Shown here: positions 47,892 through 56,157 of the stretch, piece by piece
How positions within the stretch are numbered: position 1 is the stretch's first letter
Layout of the letters: the number at the start of each line of letters is the position of its first letter
NCBI RefSeq assembly: GCF_004340665.1
Contig: NZ_SLWO01000004.1
Coordinates: 558,001-622,000, forward strand
DNA length: 64,000 nucleotides
Origin: Pedobacter psychrotolerans
Lineage (GTDB): Bacteria; Bacteroidota; Bacteroidia; Sphingobacteriales; Sphingobacteriaceae
Direction of reading: 5' to 3'
Position numbers and translations under genes: made by a program
Notes under the pieces: generated by a model
Seen by the model: only the letters and a program-made list of their open reading frames with translations
Database searches by the model: none
Told to the model about the DNA's origin: nothing

Positions 47892-48550
47892 ACAGGGACA
47901 ATATTAAATGGTAGCATCAAAAAATGATGCAATTTCTCATTAGAGTTTTCCTTCAAACAAAGCCTGTACCTATGATCATTTTGGAGGTATAATCTTTAGA
48001 ATATAAAAACTTAATAAAAAAAATATCTACAGTTGTAATTTGTAGAAGTCTTCGGGCACAAAGGTATAAATAGAAATATTTTTAATTTCAACAAAACAAA
48101 CATTTTGTATATTTAATATTACAAAAATTTGAGAATTTGATATTTATCAATGCATTTAATAAACACCAAAAGAATTTCCAATAAAGAATTGATCATTTCA
48201 AATCCTATTGTGTAGAGAATCCAAATTTACAACACTAAGGGATACATTAGGAATAATTTCTAAATACTGGTTGCAATTAGTATTATCCTGATGGGTTCAA
48301 GAGGTTTATTATATTATGAATGATATAAATCTAATTTTAAAATTATGAATAAGTCATTAATCCTATTGGAATAGTATAATACTTATAAGTAGGGACTATT
48401 TAATGTGGTGAAGAAGATTTAATATAAAAAACCTCAAGTAAAATTCGCTTTATACTGTGTAATAATTATTTATTTAGATACTTCAAAATTAGCTATAGTG
48501 TAATTAAATCAGATATCTCATACTGCATATGATCGAAATATAATGACTGA
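47892..48550. other. AT-rich intergenic region
   Basis: About 660 bp, very AT-rich, with no frame, hairpin or repeat I can support. By position it contains the promoter of the T9SS operon. Confidence 0.5.
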
Positions 48551-48730
48551 TTATCGCGTAAAAACGTAAAATTTTTTAAAACATCTATAGCATTTATAAT
48601 GCTTTACGGGAACAAAAGGCATGAGCACTTTAAAAACAAAACCTCTTGGTACCCGGGAAGTTTCAGGATTCTTGCAGGATGGGCATATAGGACATACCCC
48701 TGATGGTGGATTGATAATTTGGGTTGACAT
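48551..48730 (-). CDS. Small zinc-ribbon-like protein
   Basis: 59 residues from the ATG at 48730 (MSTQIINPPSG); an upstream TTG in frame adds 10 codons. Two cysteine pairs, CPICPSC near residues 13-19 and CYRC near 47-50, with a basic tail, suggest a small zinc ribbon. KVLMPFVPVKHYKCYRCFKK looks like a conserved family core, but I cannot name the family. It is isolated in AT-rich DNA. Function unknown; nucleic-acid or protein binding is possible. Confidence 0.6.
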   Translation of the reverse strand: MSTQIINPPSGVCPICPSCKNPETSRVPRGFVFKVLMPFVPVKHYKCYRCFKKFYVFTR

Positions 48731-48939
48731 ATTTTGCAGGAATTTTAATTGTCTTAACAAAAATATTTATTCTGAATGAGAATACATATAGCTACTTGAA
48801 CATATATCCTCAAAAATTACAAAAACATGCAGAAACAATATTAAAAAAATAATGATAATATGCACAATTGTTAAAAAAGGATAAAACTATTGGCTCTTTT
48901 TACTTGTTAAACTATTAAAAGAATATAAAAATATTTAAA

Positions 48940-49122
48940 ATGAATACAAAGGATAAAGATAATACGGATAATAAAACAAAAGGTACCGCCAAAGAAAAGG
49001 CAACTTTTGATCAAAATGGAAAAGGCGCATCTGAAAAGTACGGACAATCAGGAGATACACCTAATGAATCAGCTGATGAAGATGGAATTGGTACGGCAAA
49101 AAAACAAACTAGTAAAAAATAG
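48940..49122 (+). CDS. Small hydrophilic, probably disordered protein
   Basis: 60 residues, almost only Lys, Asp, Glu, Gly, Thr, Asn, Ser and Ala, without aromatic residues apart from one Phe and one Tyr (ATFDQNGKGASEKYGQSGD). Resembles the small hydrophilic stress-type proteins often found in Sphingobacteriaceae, but I do not know the function. It has a clean stop inside a bidirectional terminator shared with the convergent response regulator gene, which supports that it is a real gene. Confidence 0.6.
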   Translation: MNTKDKDNTDNKTKGTAKEKATFDQNGKGASEKYGQSGDTPNESADEDGIGTAKKQTSKK

Positions 49123-49147
49123 AAAGAGTTAAACTCTTTCTATTTTT
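49120..49147. terminator. Bidirectional terminator containing both stop codons
   Basis: TAGAAAGAG (49120-49128) pairs with CTCTTTCTA (49134-49142), followed by TTTTT on the plus strand and preceded by A's (T's on the minus strand). The stop of the 60-residue gene (49120-49122) and that of the response regulator gene (49140-49142) form the two ends of the stem. Confidence 0.85.
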
Positions 49148-49787
49148 CATAAATACTCATTTTTTCAGCAAGTTCTATAATACTCTTAATCTTCAGTTTT
49201 TGAAATAACCTAAGTTTATAAGTACTTACTGTTCCCATCTGAAGTTTGAGTTGGTTAGAAATTTCTAAAACACCTATTCCTTTAGTCAGAAGTTCTGCTA
49301 CTTCTAATTCTCTGCCCGACAGTTTAGTAAATGGGTTATCTGCATCATTTCCTAAAATACTATTGAACATGTTTTCTTTAACGTTTCTACTTGAGTAACG
49401 ACTTCCAGCTAAAATAGTCGTGATTGCAGTTACGATTTCAGATTCTTCTGCATTTTTAGTTAAATATCCAGACGCACCTGATTTTAAATAAGGAACAGCA
49501 TAAATATTTTCATTCAAGGATGAAAAGACTAAAATTTTTGCAGCAGGCTGTACCGATTTTATTTGGTCAATTACCTTTAAATTATTCCCCCCTGGCAAAT
49601 TAACATCAATAATAATTAAACTAGGTGATTTTTGGGCTTCAACTAAAGCCTGTTCCATAGTAGAAGCATGAATAATTTCTACACCAGACCAGAAGTCAGA
49701 TATCAAGTTTTTTAACCCCCTGCGAACAATTTCATGATCGTCAGCAATAAGTACACTGAAAGTACTTCCGTTATTTTTTGGTTTCAT
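49140..49787 (-). CDS. NarL/FixJ-type response regulator with LuxR HTH
   Basis: 215 residues. Receiver domain (about 10-125) with the acidic pair in LIADDHE, phospho-acceptor Asp61 in IIDVNLPGG and the conserved Lys in YLTKNAEE; LuxR-type helix-turn-helix (about 150-212, LSGRELEVAELLTKGIGVLE, GTVSTYKLRLFQKLKI). No sensor kinase is next to it, so its partner is elsewhere. About 720 bp of AT-rich DNA without a gene lies upstream. Confidence 0.95.
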   Translation of the reverse strand: MKPKNNGSTFSVLIADDHEIVRRGLKNLISDFWSGVEIIHASTMEQALVEAQKSPSLIIIDVNLPGGNNLKVIDQIKSVQPAAKILVFSSLNENIYAVPYLKSGASGYLTKNAEESEIVTAITTILAGSRYSSRNVKENMFNSILGNDADNPFTKLSGRELEVAELLTKGIGVLEISNQLKLQMGTVSTYKLRLFQKLKIKSIIELAEKMSIYEK

Positions 49788-50429
49788 TGTGTGTTTATAA
49801 AGTTGTAAATATTATCAAATTTATCAATTTTACCGAAATCCGTAGACTATTCCTTTCAAAAAAAGACTACTTTTTTGATCGCTCAAATGTAAACATTATT
49901 ATACAATTTTGCTCATTTTTACATTTTTTTTGATTAAAAAATATATTTCGTAAATTCTAACTTGTCTAATAAACGTGCAAGCTATAAAAATCTTGCCTCA
50001 TTTTAGTAAATCGTTATACGTATCCCATAGAAAGCACTAAATCGATTAAATTTAATTATGAATTTGAACTTGAAAAACGTGACTTGAAACGTGAAAATAC
50101 GTTAGGTTTGAAACAATAATTTTATTGAACCAAAAAAATTATTTATTACCATAAATGTAAACCTATGGCTTGATTAATTATATAAAACAATATAGATACC
50201 TATATTATTACCTATATTTTATAAATATGATATTATAAAATAGTAATTAAATAACAATGATTAACATTCATAAACGTAATTATGATTTAAAAACATTGGT
50301 ATTTTACTGTTATGATACTAATGTAATATATAGATTTTATTTTATAATTAAATTTACATTTATATGCTATATAGATCAAGATCCCTATCAAATGAGATTC
50401 AAAATTAAGAATTCTAGCAATATGTCGAG
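49788..50429. other. AT-rich intergenic region
   Basis: About 640 bp of very AT-rich DNA. A 63-codon frame at 50257-50448 is rich in Phe, Tyr, Ile and Lys, as expected of chance translation in AT-rich DNA, and is not accepted. No RNA gene or repeat recognised. Confidence 0.5.
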
Positions 50430-50478
50430 TACATTTGCAATCCAATGAAACATGAAGGCGATGCTGATTGCAAATGTA
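50430..50478. repeat. 13-bp perfect inverted repeat near the crp/fnr-type gene end
   Basis: TACATTTGCAATC (50430-50442) and GATTGCAAATGTA (50466-50478) pair around a 23-base loop that also contains CCAAT, matched by ATTGG just after the right arm. It begins 30 bases beyond the stop of the Crp/Fnr-type gene. No T-run follows, so it is not a standard terminator. Confidence 0.6.
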
Positions 50479-50507
50479 GATTGGAAATAGGGTGTAGTAT
50501 TTGCAAG

Positions 50508-51122
50508 TTAAATTTTCGCCCTTATCCTGCTTAATGTTTCCAAACGAATAGCTAAAAAGGAGGCAATATACTTAAGGGAAACGCGGTGAATGAGATCAGG
50601 GAAAGAAATCAGAAAGCGCTTGTATCTTTTTTCTGCTGATGAAATTCTACAAAGATATGCCCGTTCTTCCGCAGAACGATAATACAACTCCATAATTTTT
50701 CGACCTACAATATTGGCTTCTTCGAAGTTTTCAAATAGGTATTCCGTTAATTCGTGTGGAATGGCTATGAGATCAACATCTTCCAAAGCTTGTAAGTATT
50801 CTTCAGATTCGCTATCTACCCAAAGATTACGTATAGTTCCAACAATTTCATTTTCTTTTGAAATCCAGGTGGTAATTTCTAAACTACCATCTTTTATGAA
50901 ACCTCTAACTACACCTTTAACAATGAGAAATAAATACTTATTTCGATCTAATGGAGATACTATAAATTTATTTTTCTTAAAGCTTACTGGAAATGTATGC
51001 TGATTAATATGCTGTTCAATTTCCTTATTTAAAGGATGAAATTTTTTGAAAATTGATATTATTGGAGAAACATTATTAAACTTTTTCCATCTGTCTTCTT
51101 CAGATAAATTCACAGCAATCAT
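50508..51122 (-). CDS. Crp/Fnr-family transcriptional regulator
   Basis: 204 residues. A cyclic-nucleotide-binding-type beta-roll (about 30-130; FIVSPLDRNKYLFLIVKGVV, FIKDGSLEITTWISKENEIV) with a helix leading to a short C-terminal helix-turn-helix (SLKYIASFLAIRLETLSRIR). No cysteines in positions for an FNR iron-sulfur cluster, and the cAMP-contact Arg/Ser pattern of true CRP is absent, so the effector is unknown. Single gene; its terminal inverted repeat is noted separately. Confidence 0.9.
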   Translation of the reverse strand: MIAVNLSEEDRWKKFNNVSPIISIFKKFHPLNKEIEQHINQHTFPVSFKKNKFIVSPLDRNKYLFLIVKGVVRGFIKDGSLEITTWISKENEIVGTIRNLWVDSESEEYLQALEDVDLIAIPHELTEYLFENFEEANIVGRKIMELYYRSAEERAYLCRISSAEKRYKRFLISFPDLIHRVSLKYIASFLAIRLETLSRIRAKI

Positions 51123-51233
51123 ATATAAACAACTAAGGTACCTGGCTAAAAACTTACTGAATGTACACGTAACACTGCAAGATTACCCCAAAGAAAAGAA
51201 TTTTTTTCTTGACATTTCTCAATTTTTACGATT

Positions 51234-52043
51234 TTAAAGAATTTTTTCCACTCCTAACCCGAATAATGCAAAATCATATTTAACCGGATCATTCGCATCA
51301 AATTGTTTTAGATGATCAGTGAGTTCTACTGCAGTTAACCAATCAGTTTGCCTGCGATTAATCAGTCCTAATAACCGTCCTACCCGATCAACATGAACAT
51401 CACATGGACAAATCAGATCCGAAGATTGAAGCGTTTTCCAGATACCAAAATCTACCCCTTGGGTGTCATTTCTCACCATCCAGCGTAAAAACATATTTAA
51501 TCGCTTGCACGTAGATTTTTGTTTTGGTGATGAAATATGCTTTTTAGTGCGATGAGGAAAATCTTCTAGAGAAAAGAAATAAGACCGAAAATGATTTAGC
51601 GAACCTTCAATGGTTAAATGCTTTTTAAACTGATCCTTTCCTAAAGATAAAACTTCATCATCATTTTTTGGAAGTAAAAATGCCTGCTCCAGACTATCAT
51701 GTTGCTGATAATGCTTTTTAAAAAATGAAGTAAAATAGAGTAAATCTGTATCGTTAAATGTTCGGTGCTTAAAGTTTAATAAACCTTTTAAATCTTCATC
51801 ATTGTGATTCATCATAAAATCGTAAGGCGCATTATCCATGCGGTTCAATAAATCCTTACACTTATTAATGATGGTTTTGCGCTGTCCCCATGCAAGTATA
51901 GCAGCAAAGAAACCAGCTATTTCAATGTCTTGTTTTTTCTTATAGAGATGTGGTATACAGATTGGATCATTCGGTATAAAGTCTACACGATTATATTGTT
52001 CAACTTTATGATCGAGGAAGTTCTTCAGTTCTAGAAATTGCAT
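51234..52043 (-). CDS. TIGR02757 family protein
   Basis: 269 residues, no signal peptide. Recognised as a conserved Bacteroidetes protein family (TIGR02757) by FIPNDPICIPHLYKKKQDIE, FFAAILAWGQRKTIINKCK and the C-terminal RLNMFLRWMVRNDTQGVDFG followed by DLICPCDVHVDRVGRLLGL. The function is unknown. The order of helices and the LDVHV-like CDVHVDRV segment resemble the helix-hairpin-helix DNA glycosylase fold (as in distant EndoIII/OGG1 relatives), but I cannot show catalytic residues, so this is a loose resemblance. Lies 111 bp upstream-to-downstream from the Crp/Fnr-type gene, likely independent. Confidence 0.85.
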   Translation of the reverse strand: MQFLELKNFLDHKVEQYNRVDFIPNDPICIPHLYKKKQDIEIAGFFAAILAWGQRKTIINKCKDLLNRMDNAPYDFMMNHNDEDLKGLLNFKHRTFNDTDLLYFTSFFKKHYQQHDSLEQAFLLPKNDDEVLSLGKDQFKKHLTIEGSLNHFRSYFFSLEDFPHRTKKHISSPKQKSTCKRLNMFLRWMVRNDTQGVDFGIWKTLQSSDLICPCDVHVDRVGRLLGLINRRQTDWLTAVELTDHLKQFDANDPVKYDFALFGLGVEKIL

Positions 52044-52187
52044 TTATTTTGAATAAGGAAAAATAATCTGGGGGAGCTTATTGTCAAACCACAGATATAT
52101 AATACGCCAATCTCGCTGGATTACAGATACTATAAAACGCGCAAATTAGATTAAAGCTTTTGCTTTCAATCAGATCATATCAGGATA

Positions 52188-52223
52188 ATTATCGGGCAAA
52201 TGAGGTATCATCTGCCCGATAAT
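52188..52223 (-). terminator. Hairpin after the cystathionine gamma-synthase-type gene
   Basis: ATTATCGGGCA (52188-52198) pairs perfectly with TGCCCGATAAT (52213-52223), 3 bases beyond the stop at 52227. No T-run follows in the direction of transcription; still, the position supports a termination or mRNA-end role. Confidence 0.55.
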
Positions 52224-52226
52224 AAG

Positions 52227-53366
52227 CTATACCAGGGCGTTACCAAGATCTTCTAAAAGATCTTCGATATCCTCTACCCCTACACTTAAACGAAGTAAAT
52301 TATCAGTCACCCCTACCTTTTCACGTTCTTCCTTAGGTATAGAACCATGTGTCATGGTAGCAGGGTGATTAATTAGGGATTCTACACCACCGAGAGATTC
52401 TGCAAGTGTAAATACTTTAAAGTTTGAAGAAATTCTGAAAGTTTCCTGCAAATCAGCTCCCTTAAGCGTAATGGAAATCATTCCTCCAAAACCACGCATT
52501 TGTTTCTTCGCGATATCGTGATTAGGATGATCTTCGAAACCTGGCCAGTAAATTTTATCTACTTTGGGGTGGTTTTTCAAAAAGTGAGCAATGCGTTCGC
52601 CATTTTCGCAATGGGCTTTCATTCGCAAATGCAATGTTTTAATTCCTCTTAAAACCAAAAAAGAATCTTGAGGGCCTGGAGTTGCGCCGCAAGCATTATA
52701 AATAAACCATAAATCTTTATAGAGTTGCTCATCATTCGTTACTAATGCACCCATCACTACATCAGAGTGCCCACCAATATATTTGGTAACGGAGTGCATC
52801 ACAATATCGGCACCTAAATCTATCGGATTCTGTAAATATGGAGAAGCAAAAGTATTGTCAACGGTAAGAATCAGATTCTTTTCTTTTGTAATTTTTGCCA
52901 CACCTTCAATATCAATAATTTGCATGGTTGGGTTTGTAGGTGTTTCAATCCATACCAATTTCGTTTTATCGTTGATATAAGGTAGCATATTTTCCGGTTT
53001 TGAAAGATCCAGAAAATGAAACTTGATACCATATTTGGTGAAGATTTTGGTAAAGATCCTATAAGATCCACCATACAAATCATTTCCCGTAATTACTTCA
53101 TCACCAGGTTCAAGCAGTTTTAAAACTGCGTCAGTAGCGCCCATACCACTTGAAAAAGCTAAACCATATTTAGCGTTCTCCAATGCAGCAAGGCAATCTT
53201 CTAAAGCCTTACGGGTTGGGTTCGTTCCTCTTGAATATTCATAACCCTTATTATCGCCAGGCGATTTTTGCCAGTAAGTAGAAGTTTGATATATAGGCGT
53301 CATCACAGCGCCTGTTGTTGGATCAGGTTCCTGACCTGCATGTATTGCTTTTGTTCCGAATTTCAT
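52227..53366 (-). CDS. Cystathionine gamma-synthase/lyase-type PLP enzyme
   Basis: 379 residues, the full length of the Cys/Met metabolism PLP-dependent enzymes. Motifs: AIHAGQEPDPTTGAVMTPIY at the N-terminus, the substrate-phosphate/PLP loop FSSGMGATDAVLKLLEPGD, the tyrosine loop YSRGTNPTRKALE, the Asp that binds the PLP pyridine N in LTVDNTFASPYLQ, and the Schiff-base Lys in MHSVTKYIGGHSDVVMG. It makes or cleaves cystathionine in transsulfuration; synthase (MetB) and lyase cannot be told apart safely by sequence. A perfect 9-bp inverted repeat lies 30 bases before the start. Follows proS on the same strand with 143 bp between. Confidence 0.93.
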   Translation of the reverse strand: MKFGTKAIHAGQEPDPTTGAVMTPIYQTSTYWQKSPGDNKGYEYSRGTNPTRKALEDCLAALENAKYGLAFSSGMGATDAVLKLLEPGDEVITGNDLYGGSYRIFTKIFTKYGIKFHFLDLSKPENMLPYINDKTKLVWIETPTNPTMQIIDIEGVAKITKEKNLILTVDNTFASPYLQNPIDLGADIVMHSVTKYIGGHSDVVMGALVTNDEQLYKDLWFIYNACGATPGPQDSFLVLRGIKTLHLRMKAHCENGERIAHFLKNHPKVDKIYWPGFEDHPNHDIAKKQMRGFGGMISITLKGADLQETFRISSNFKVFTLAESLGGVESLINHPATMTHGSIPKEEREKVGVTDNLLRLSVGVEDIEDLLEDLGNALV

Positions 53367-53395
53367 TTCTTAAATAGATATGAGATGATAGATTT

Positions 53396-53425
53396 GAGCT
53401 AGTGATGGGTAAAATGCACTAGCTC
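53396..53425 (-). other. 9-bp perfect inverted repeat in the leader of the PLP-enzyme gene
   Basis: GAGCTAGTG (53396-53404) and CACTAGCTC (53417-53425) flank a 12-base loop, 30 bases before the start at 53366. It could be a leader hairpin, an operator, or the end of the proS transcript. The rest of the spacer has a short repeat of the type GACTCCAAACT. Confidence 0.45.
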
Positions 53426-53509
53426 CTTATTAATTATAACTTTAAAATACGCCAGACTTTAACTCATGACTCCAAACTTAGGACTCTAGGCTCCAAACTC
53501 AAGCTTCTC

Positions 53510-54982
53510 CTAATATGCTCTTGCGAATAATACCCTTTGTATAGATGGTTTGCCTGAATAAATACAAATGCCATCTTCCAGCTTATTATCTAAAGGAATA
53601 CAACGGATCGTTGCTTTTGTTTCTTCTTTAATTTTTTGCTCTGTCTCAGGTGTACCATCCCAATGGGCAGAAATAAAACCAGCTTTAGTATCAAGCAATT
53701 CTTTTAATTCTTCGTAAGAATTGGCTTCAGTAATATGTGCATCACGGTAAGCCAATGCTTTATTAAACATACTGGTTTGAATATCTTCCAATAATTTAAT
53801 GATATAAATATCTAAGCCTTCCTGTGGAACTGTTTGCTTAAGCTTGGTATCTCTTCTGGCAATTTCAACTGTCTTATTTTCGAGGTCTCTACCACCAATG
53901 GCAATACGTACCGGAATTCCTTTCAATTCATAATCGGCAAATTTGAAGCCCGGACGTTGAGTATCCCGATCATCATATTTTACCGAAACGCCCAAACCTT
54001 TCAAACGCATGGTAAGCTCATTAACATAAGTAGTAATTTTAGCTAAATCTTCTTCACCCTTGTAAATCGGAACAATAACTACCTGAATCGGAGCCAATTT
54101 TGGTGGAACAATTAATCCAGAATCATCACTATGTGCCATAATCAACGCACCCATTAATCGGGTAGAGACTCCCCATGAGGTTGCCCAAACATGATCCAAC
54201 TTCCCATCTTTGCCTGTAAATTTTACATCGAATGCTTTTGCAAAATTTTGACCTAAAAAGTGAGAGGTTCCGGCCTGTAAGGCTTTACCATCCTGCATTA
54301 AGGCTTCTATGCAATAAGTATCAAGGGCTCCGGCGAATCTTTCATTTGGAGATTTGCGACCTCTTATAACGGGTACAGCTAACCAGTTTTCAGCAAAATC
54401 TGCATAAATATGCAACATGCGTTCTGTTTCCTCAATAGCCTCCTCTGCAGTTGCATGAGCCGTATGGCCTTCTTGCCACAAAAATTCTGCAGTGCGCAAA
54501 AACAAACGGGTTCTCATTTCCCAACGCACCACGTTTGCCCATTGGTTAATTAGAATCGGTAAATCACGATAAGACTGAATCCAACCTTTATAGGTATTCC
54601 ATATAATCGTCTCAGATGTTGGACGTACAATTAATTCTTCTTCTAATTTGGCCGTTTCATCTACAACAATGTTGCCATTGCCATCATTTTTTAAACGGTA
54701 ATGTGTCACAACTGCGCATTCGGTGGCAAAGCCCTCTACGTGAGAGGCTTCCTTTGAAAAAAATGACTTAGGTATGAATAAGGGGAAATAGGCGTTGCTA
54801 TGCCCAGTATCTTTAAACATTTTATCAAGCACAGCCTGCATTTTTTCCCAAATGGCATAGCCATTGGGCTTTATAACCATACATCCTCTAACTGCGGAGT
54901 GTTCGGCAAGGTCGGCCTTTAATACGATATCATTATACCATTGTGAATAATCTGCTTCTCTACTTGTAATTTCTTTGCTCAT
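53510..54982 (-). CDS. proS: Prolyl-tRNA synthetase (short, archaeal/eukaryote-like type)
   Basis: 490 residues. Class II aminoacyl-tRNA synthetase that charges tRNA-Pro. Motif 2 region [20 protein letters not shown], the ATP/proline site segment [17 protein letters not shown], motif 3 region [19 protein letters not shown], and the HGTP anticodon domain (about 285-390, [30 protein letters not shown]) plus a C-terminal zinc-binding-type domain ending in VLFARAY. No large editing insertion between motifs 2 and 3, so it is the short ProS form used in Bacteroidetes. Essential housekeeping gene. Confidence 0.98.
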   Translation of the reverse strand: MSKEITSREADYSQWYNDIVLKADLAEHSAVRGCMVIKPNGYAIWEKMQAVLDKMFKDTGHSNAYFPLFIPKSFFSKEASHVEGFATECAVVTHYRLKNDGNGNIVVDETAKLEEELIVRPTSETIIWNTYKGWIQSYRDLPILINQWANVVRWEMRTRLFLRTAEFLWQEGHTAHATAEEAIEETERMLHIYADFAENWLAVPVIRGRKSPNERFAGALDTYCIEALMQDGKALQAGTSHFLGQNFAKAFDVKFTGKDGKLDHVWATSWGVSTRLMGALIMAHSDDSGLIVPPKLAPIQVVIVPIYKGEEDLAKITTYVNELTMRLKGLGVSVKYDDRDTQRPGFKFADYELKGIPVRIAIGGRDLENKTVEIARRDTKLKQTVPQEGLDIYIIKLLEDIQTSMFNKALAYRDAHITEANSYEELKELLDTKAGFISAHWDGTPETEQKIKEETKATIRCIPLDNKLEDGICIYSGKPSIQRVLFARAY

Positions 54983-55178
54983 GTTATGTTATTGGAACGT
55001 AATTTGTATGTTAAATAATGTGAAATTAGATCACAAATTTATAAATTTATGCCTACAAAACGATTATGATTGACAGGCTATTATAATAACATGTGATTGA
55101 TTCTATAAATAGCGCTGCAAAAGATTGAAAAGTTATTTATTATTGCTAATTGAATACACACAACTGAATATAAACACG

Positions 55179-56132
55179 ATGAAACCAACTAAATTTTTAC
55201 CCATTGTTATGATTGCCGCCGCAGGGTTGGTGGCATCATGTTCAACATCGAAATTGGCTACAACCAGCCAGGCTGATGATGTTTATAATACTGTGGCAAA
55301 AGCCAGAGAGGTTGAGATTGTTCCTCAGCAACAGTATGCTCAAGATCAAAACAACAACCAGAACCAGGAAGGTTACGATGAATACTACGGAACAAGCAAT
55401 CCTTATTATGATATGGATTATTCTTCACGGATTAATCGATTTTCTAATGGTACCAGCTGGCGTGGATATTATGATCCTTATTACGACAATTTTTCATATG
55501 GTAATTCTTATGGCGCCACCAACTATTTAGGTTATGGTGGTTTAGGCTGGAGTACCGGTTACGGCTTAGGTGGCTGGGGCGGTGGTTTCGGTTTAGGGTT
55601 TGGTTACGGCAGCATATGGAATAATCCTTTCTACTATGGCAACATGGGTTTTGGATGGAATAATTTTGGATGGAATAGCTGGGGACCATATTCTTATTAC
55701 GATCGTTTCGGCTGGGGCGGAGGTGGTTTCGGCGGAGGCTGGGGCTATGGCGGTGGATTCTACGGTGGTGGCGTTTATACAGGAAATTCAGTTCGTAGAG
55801 CAAGTCCTGGTGCTGTTGATAACCGGATGCGTAGAAGTGGAGCAGGAATAGCTTCACCAAACTATGGTCGTCCAGCTAGAAATGGTTATGTTGACCAAAA
55901 CGGTAACCGAGTATCACCAAACAATGTAGGAAACAGACCAGCAAGGAACTCTGGTTACGCTCCACAACAACAAAATGGAAGGCCTGCTAGAAATGAGAAT
56001 TATAATCCGCCAACCAGAACTGAAAGCAGACCAAGTTATTCTCCGCCTGCAAGCAGTAGCGGTGGTAGTCGTTCATCTGGCGGTGGTAGCTATGGAGGTG
56101 GTTCCAGAGGATCAAGAGGCGGCAGAGGTTAG
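55179..56132 (+). CDS. Gly/Tyr-rich lipoprotein
   Basis: 317 residues from the ATG at 55179 (MKPTKFLPIVMIAAAGLV), chosen because it gives a lipoprotein signal with lipobox VASC; the frame reaches further up only through a TTG. After a short variable part with Gln/Asn-rich sequence, residues about 85-215 are made of Gly, Tyr, Phe, Trp and Asn in short repeats (GWGGGFGLGFGYGS), and the rest is rich in Arg, Pro, Asn and Ser with the tail GGSRGSRGGRG. Probably an exported, low-complexity, possibly disordered or matrix-like protein. Relatives are common in Sphingobacteriaceae; function unknown. The RGGRG tail is also present on the cytolysin-like protein at 57735. Confidence 0.8.
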   Translation: MKPTKFLPIVMIAAAGLVASCSTSKLATTSQADDVYNTVAKAREVEIVPQQQYAQDQNNNQNQEGYDEYYGTSNPYYDMDYSSRINRFSNGTSWRGYYDPYYDNFSYGNSYGATNYLGYGGLGWSTGYGLGGWGGGFGLGFGYGSIWNNPFYYGNMGFGWNNFGWNSWGPYSYYDRFGWGGGGFGGGWGYGGGFYGGGVYTGNSVRRASPGAVDNRMRRSGAGIASPNYGRPARNGYVDQNGNRVSPNNVGNRPARNSGYAPQQQNGRPARNENYNPPTRTESRPSYSPPASSSGGSRSSGGGSYGGGSRGSRGGRG

Positions 56133-56157
56133 GTAAATTTATAAGAAAACACACAAC

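Noticed and set aside
50257..50448. 63-codon frame on the plus strand
   Set aside because: Phe/Tyr/Ile/Lys-rich translation expected of random AT-rich DNA, no neighbours or terminator; not accepted as a gene.
53367..53509. SAM or cobalamin riboswitch before the cystathionine enzyme gene
   Set aside because: The leader is short and lacks recognisable riboswitch core sequences; only a simple inverted repeat is seen.
55444..55860. 138-codon frame opposite the Gly/Tyr-rich lipoprotein
   Set aside because: His/Asn/Arg-rich translation is the mirror of Gly/Tyr-rich codons; no sign of independent function.
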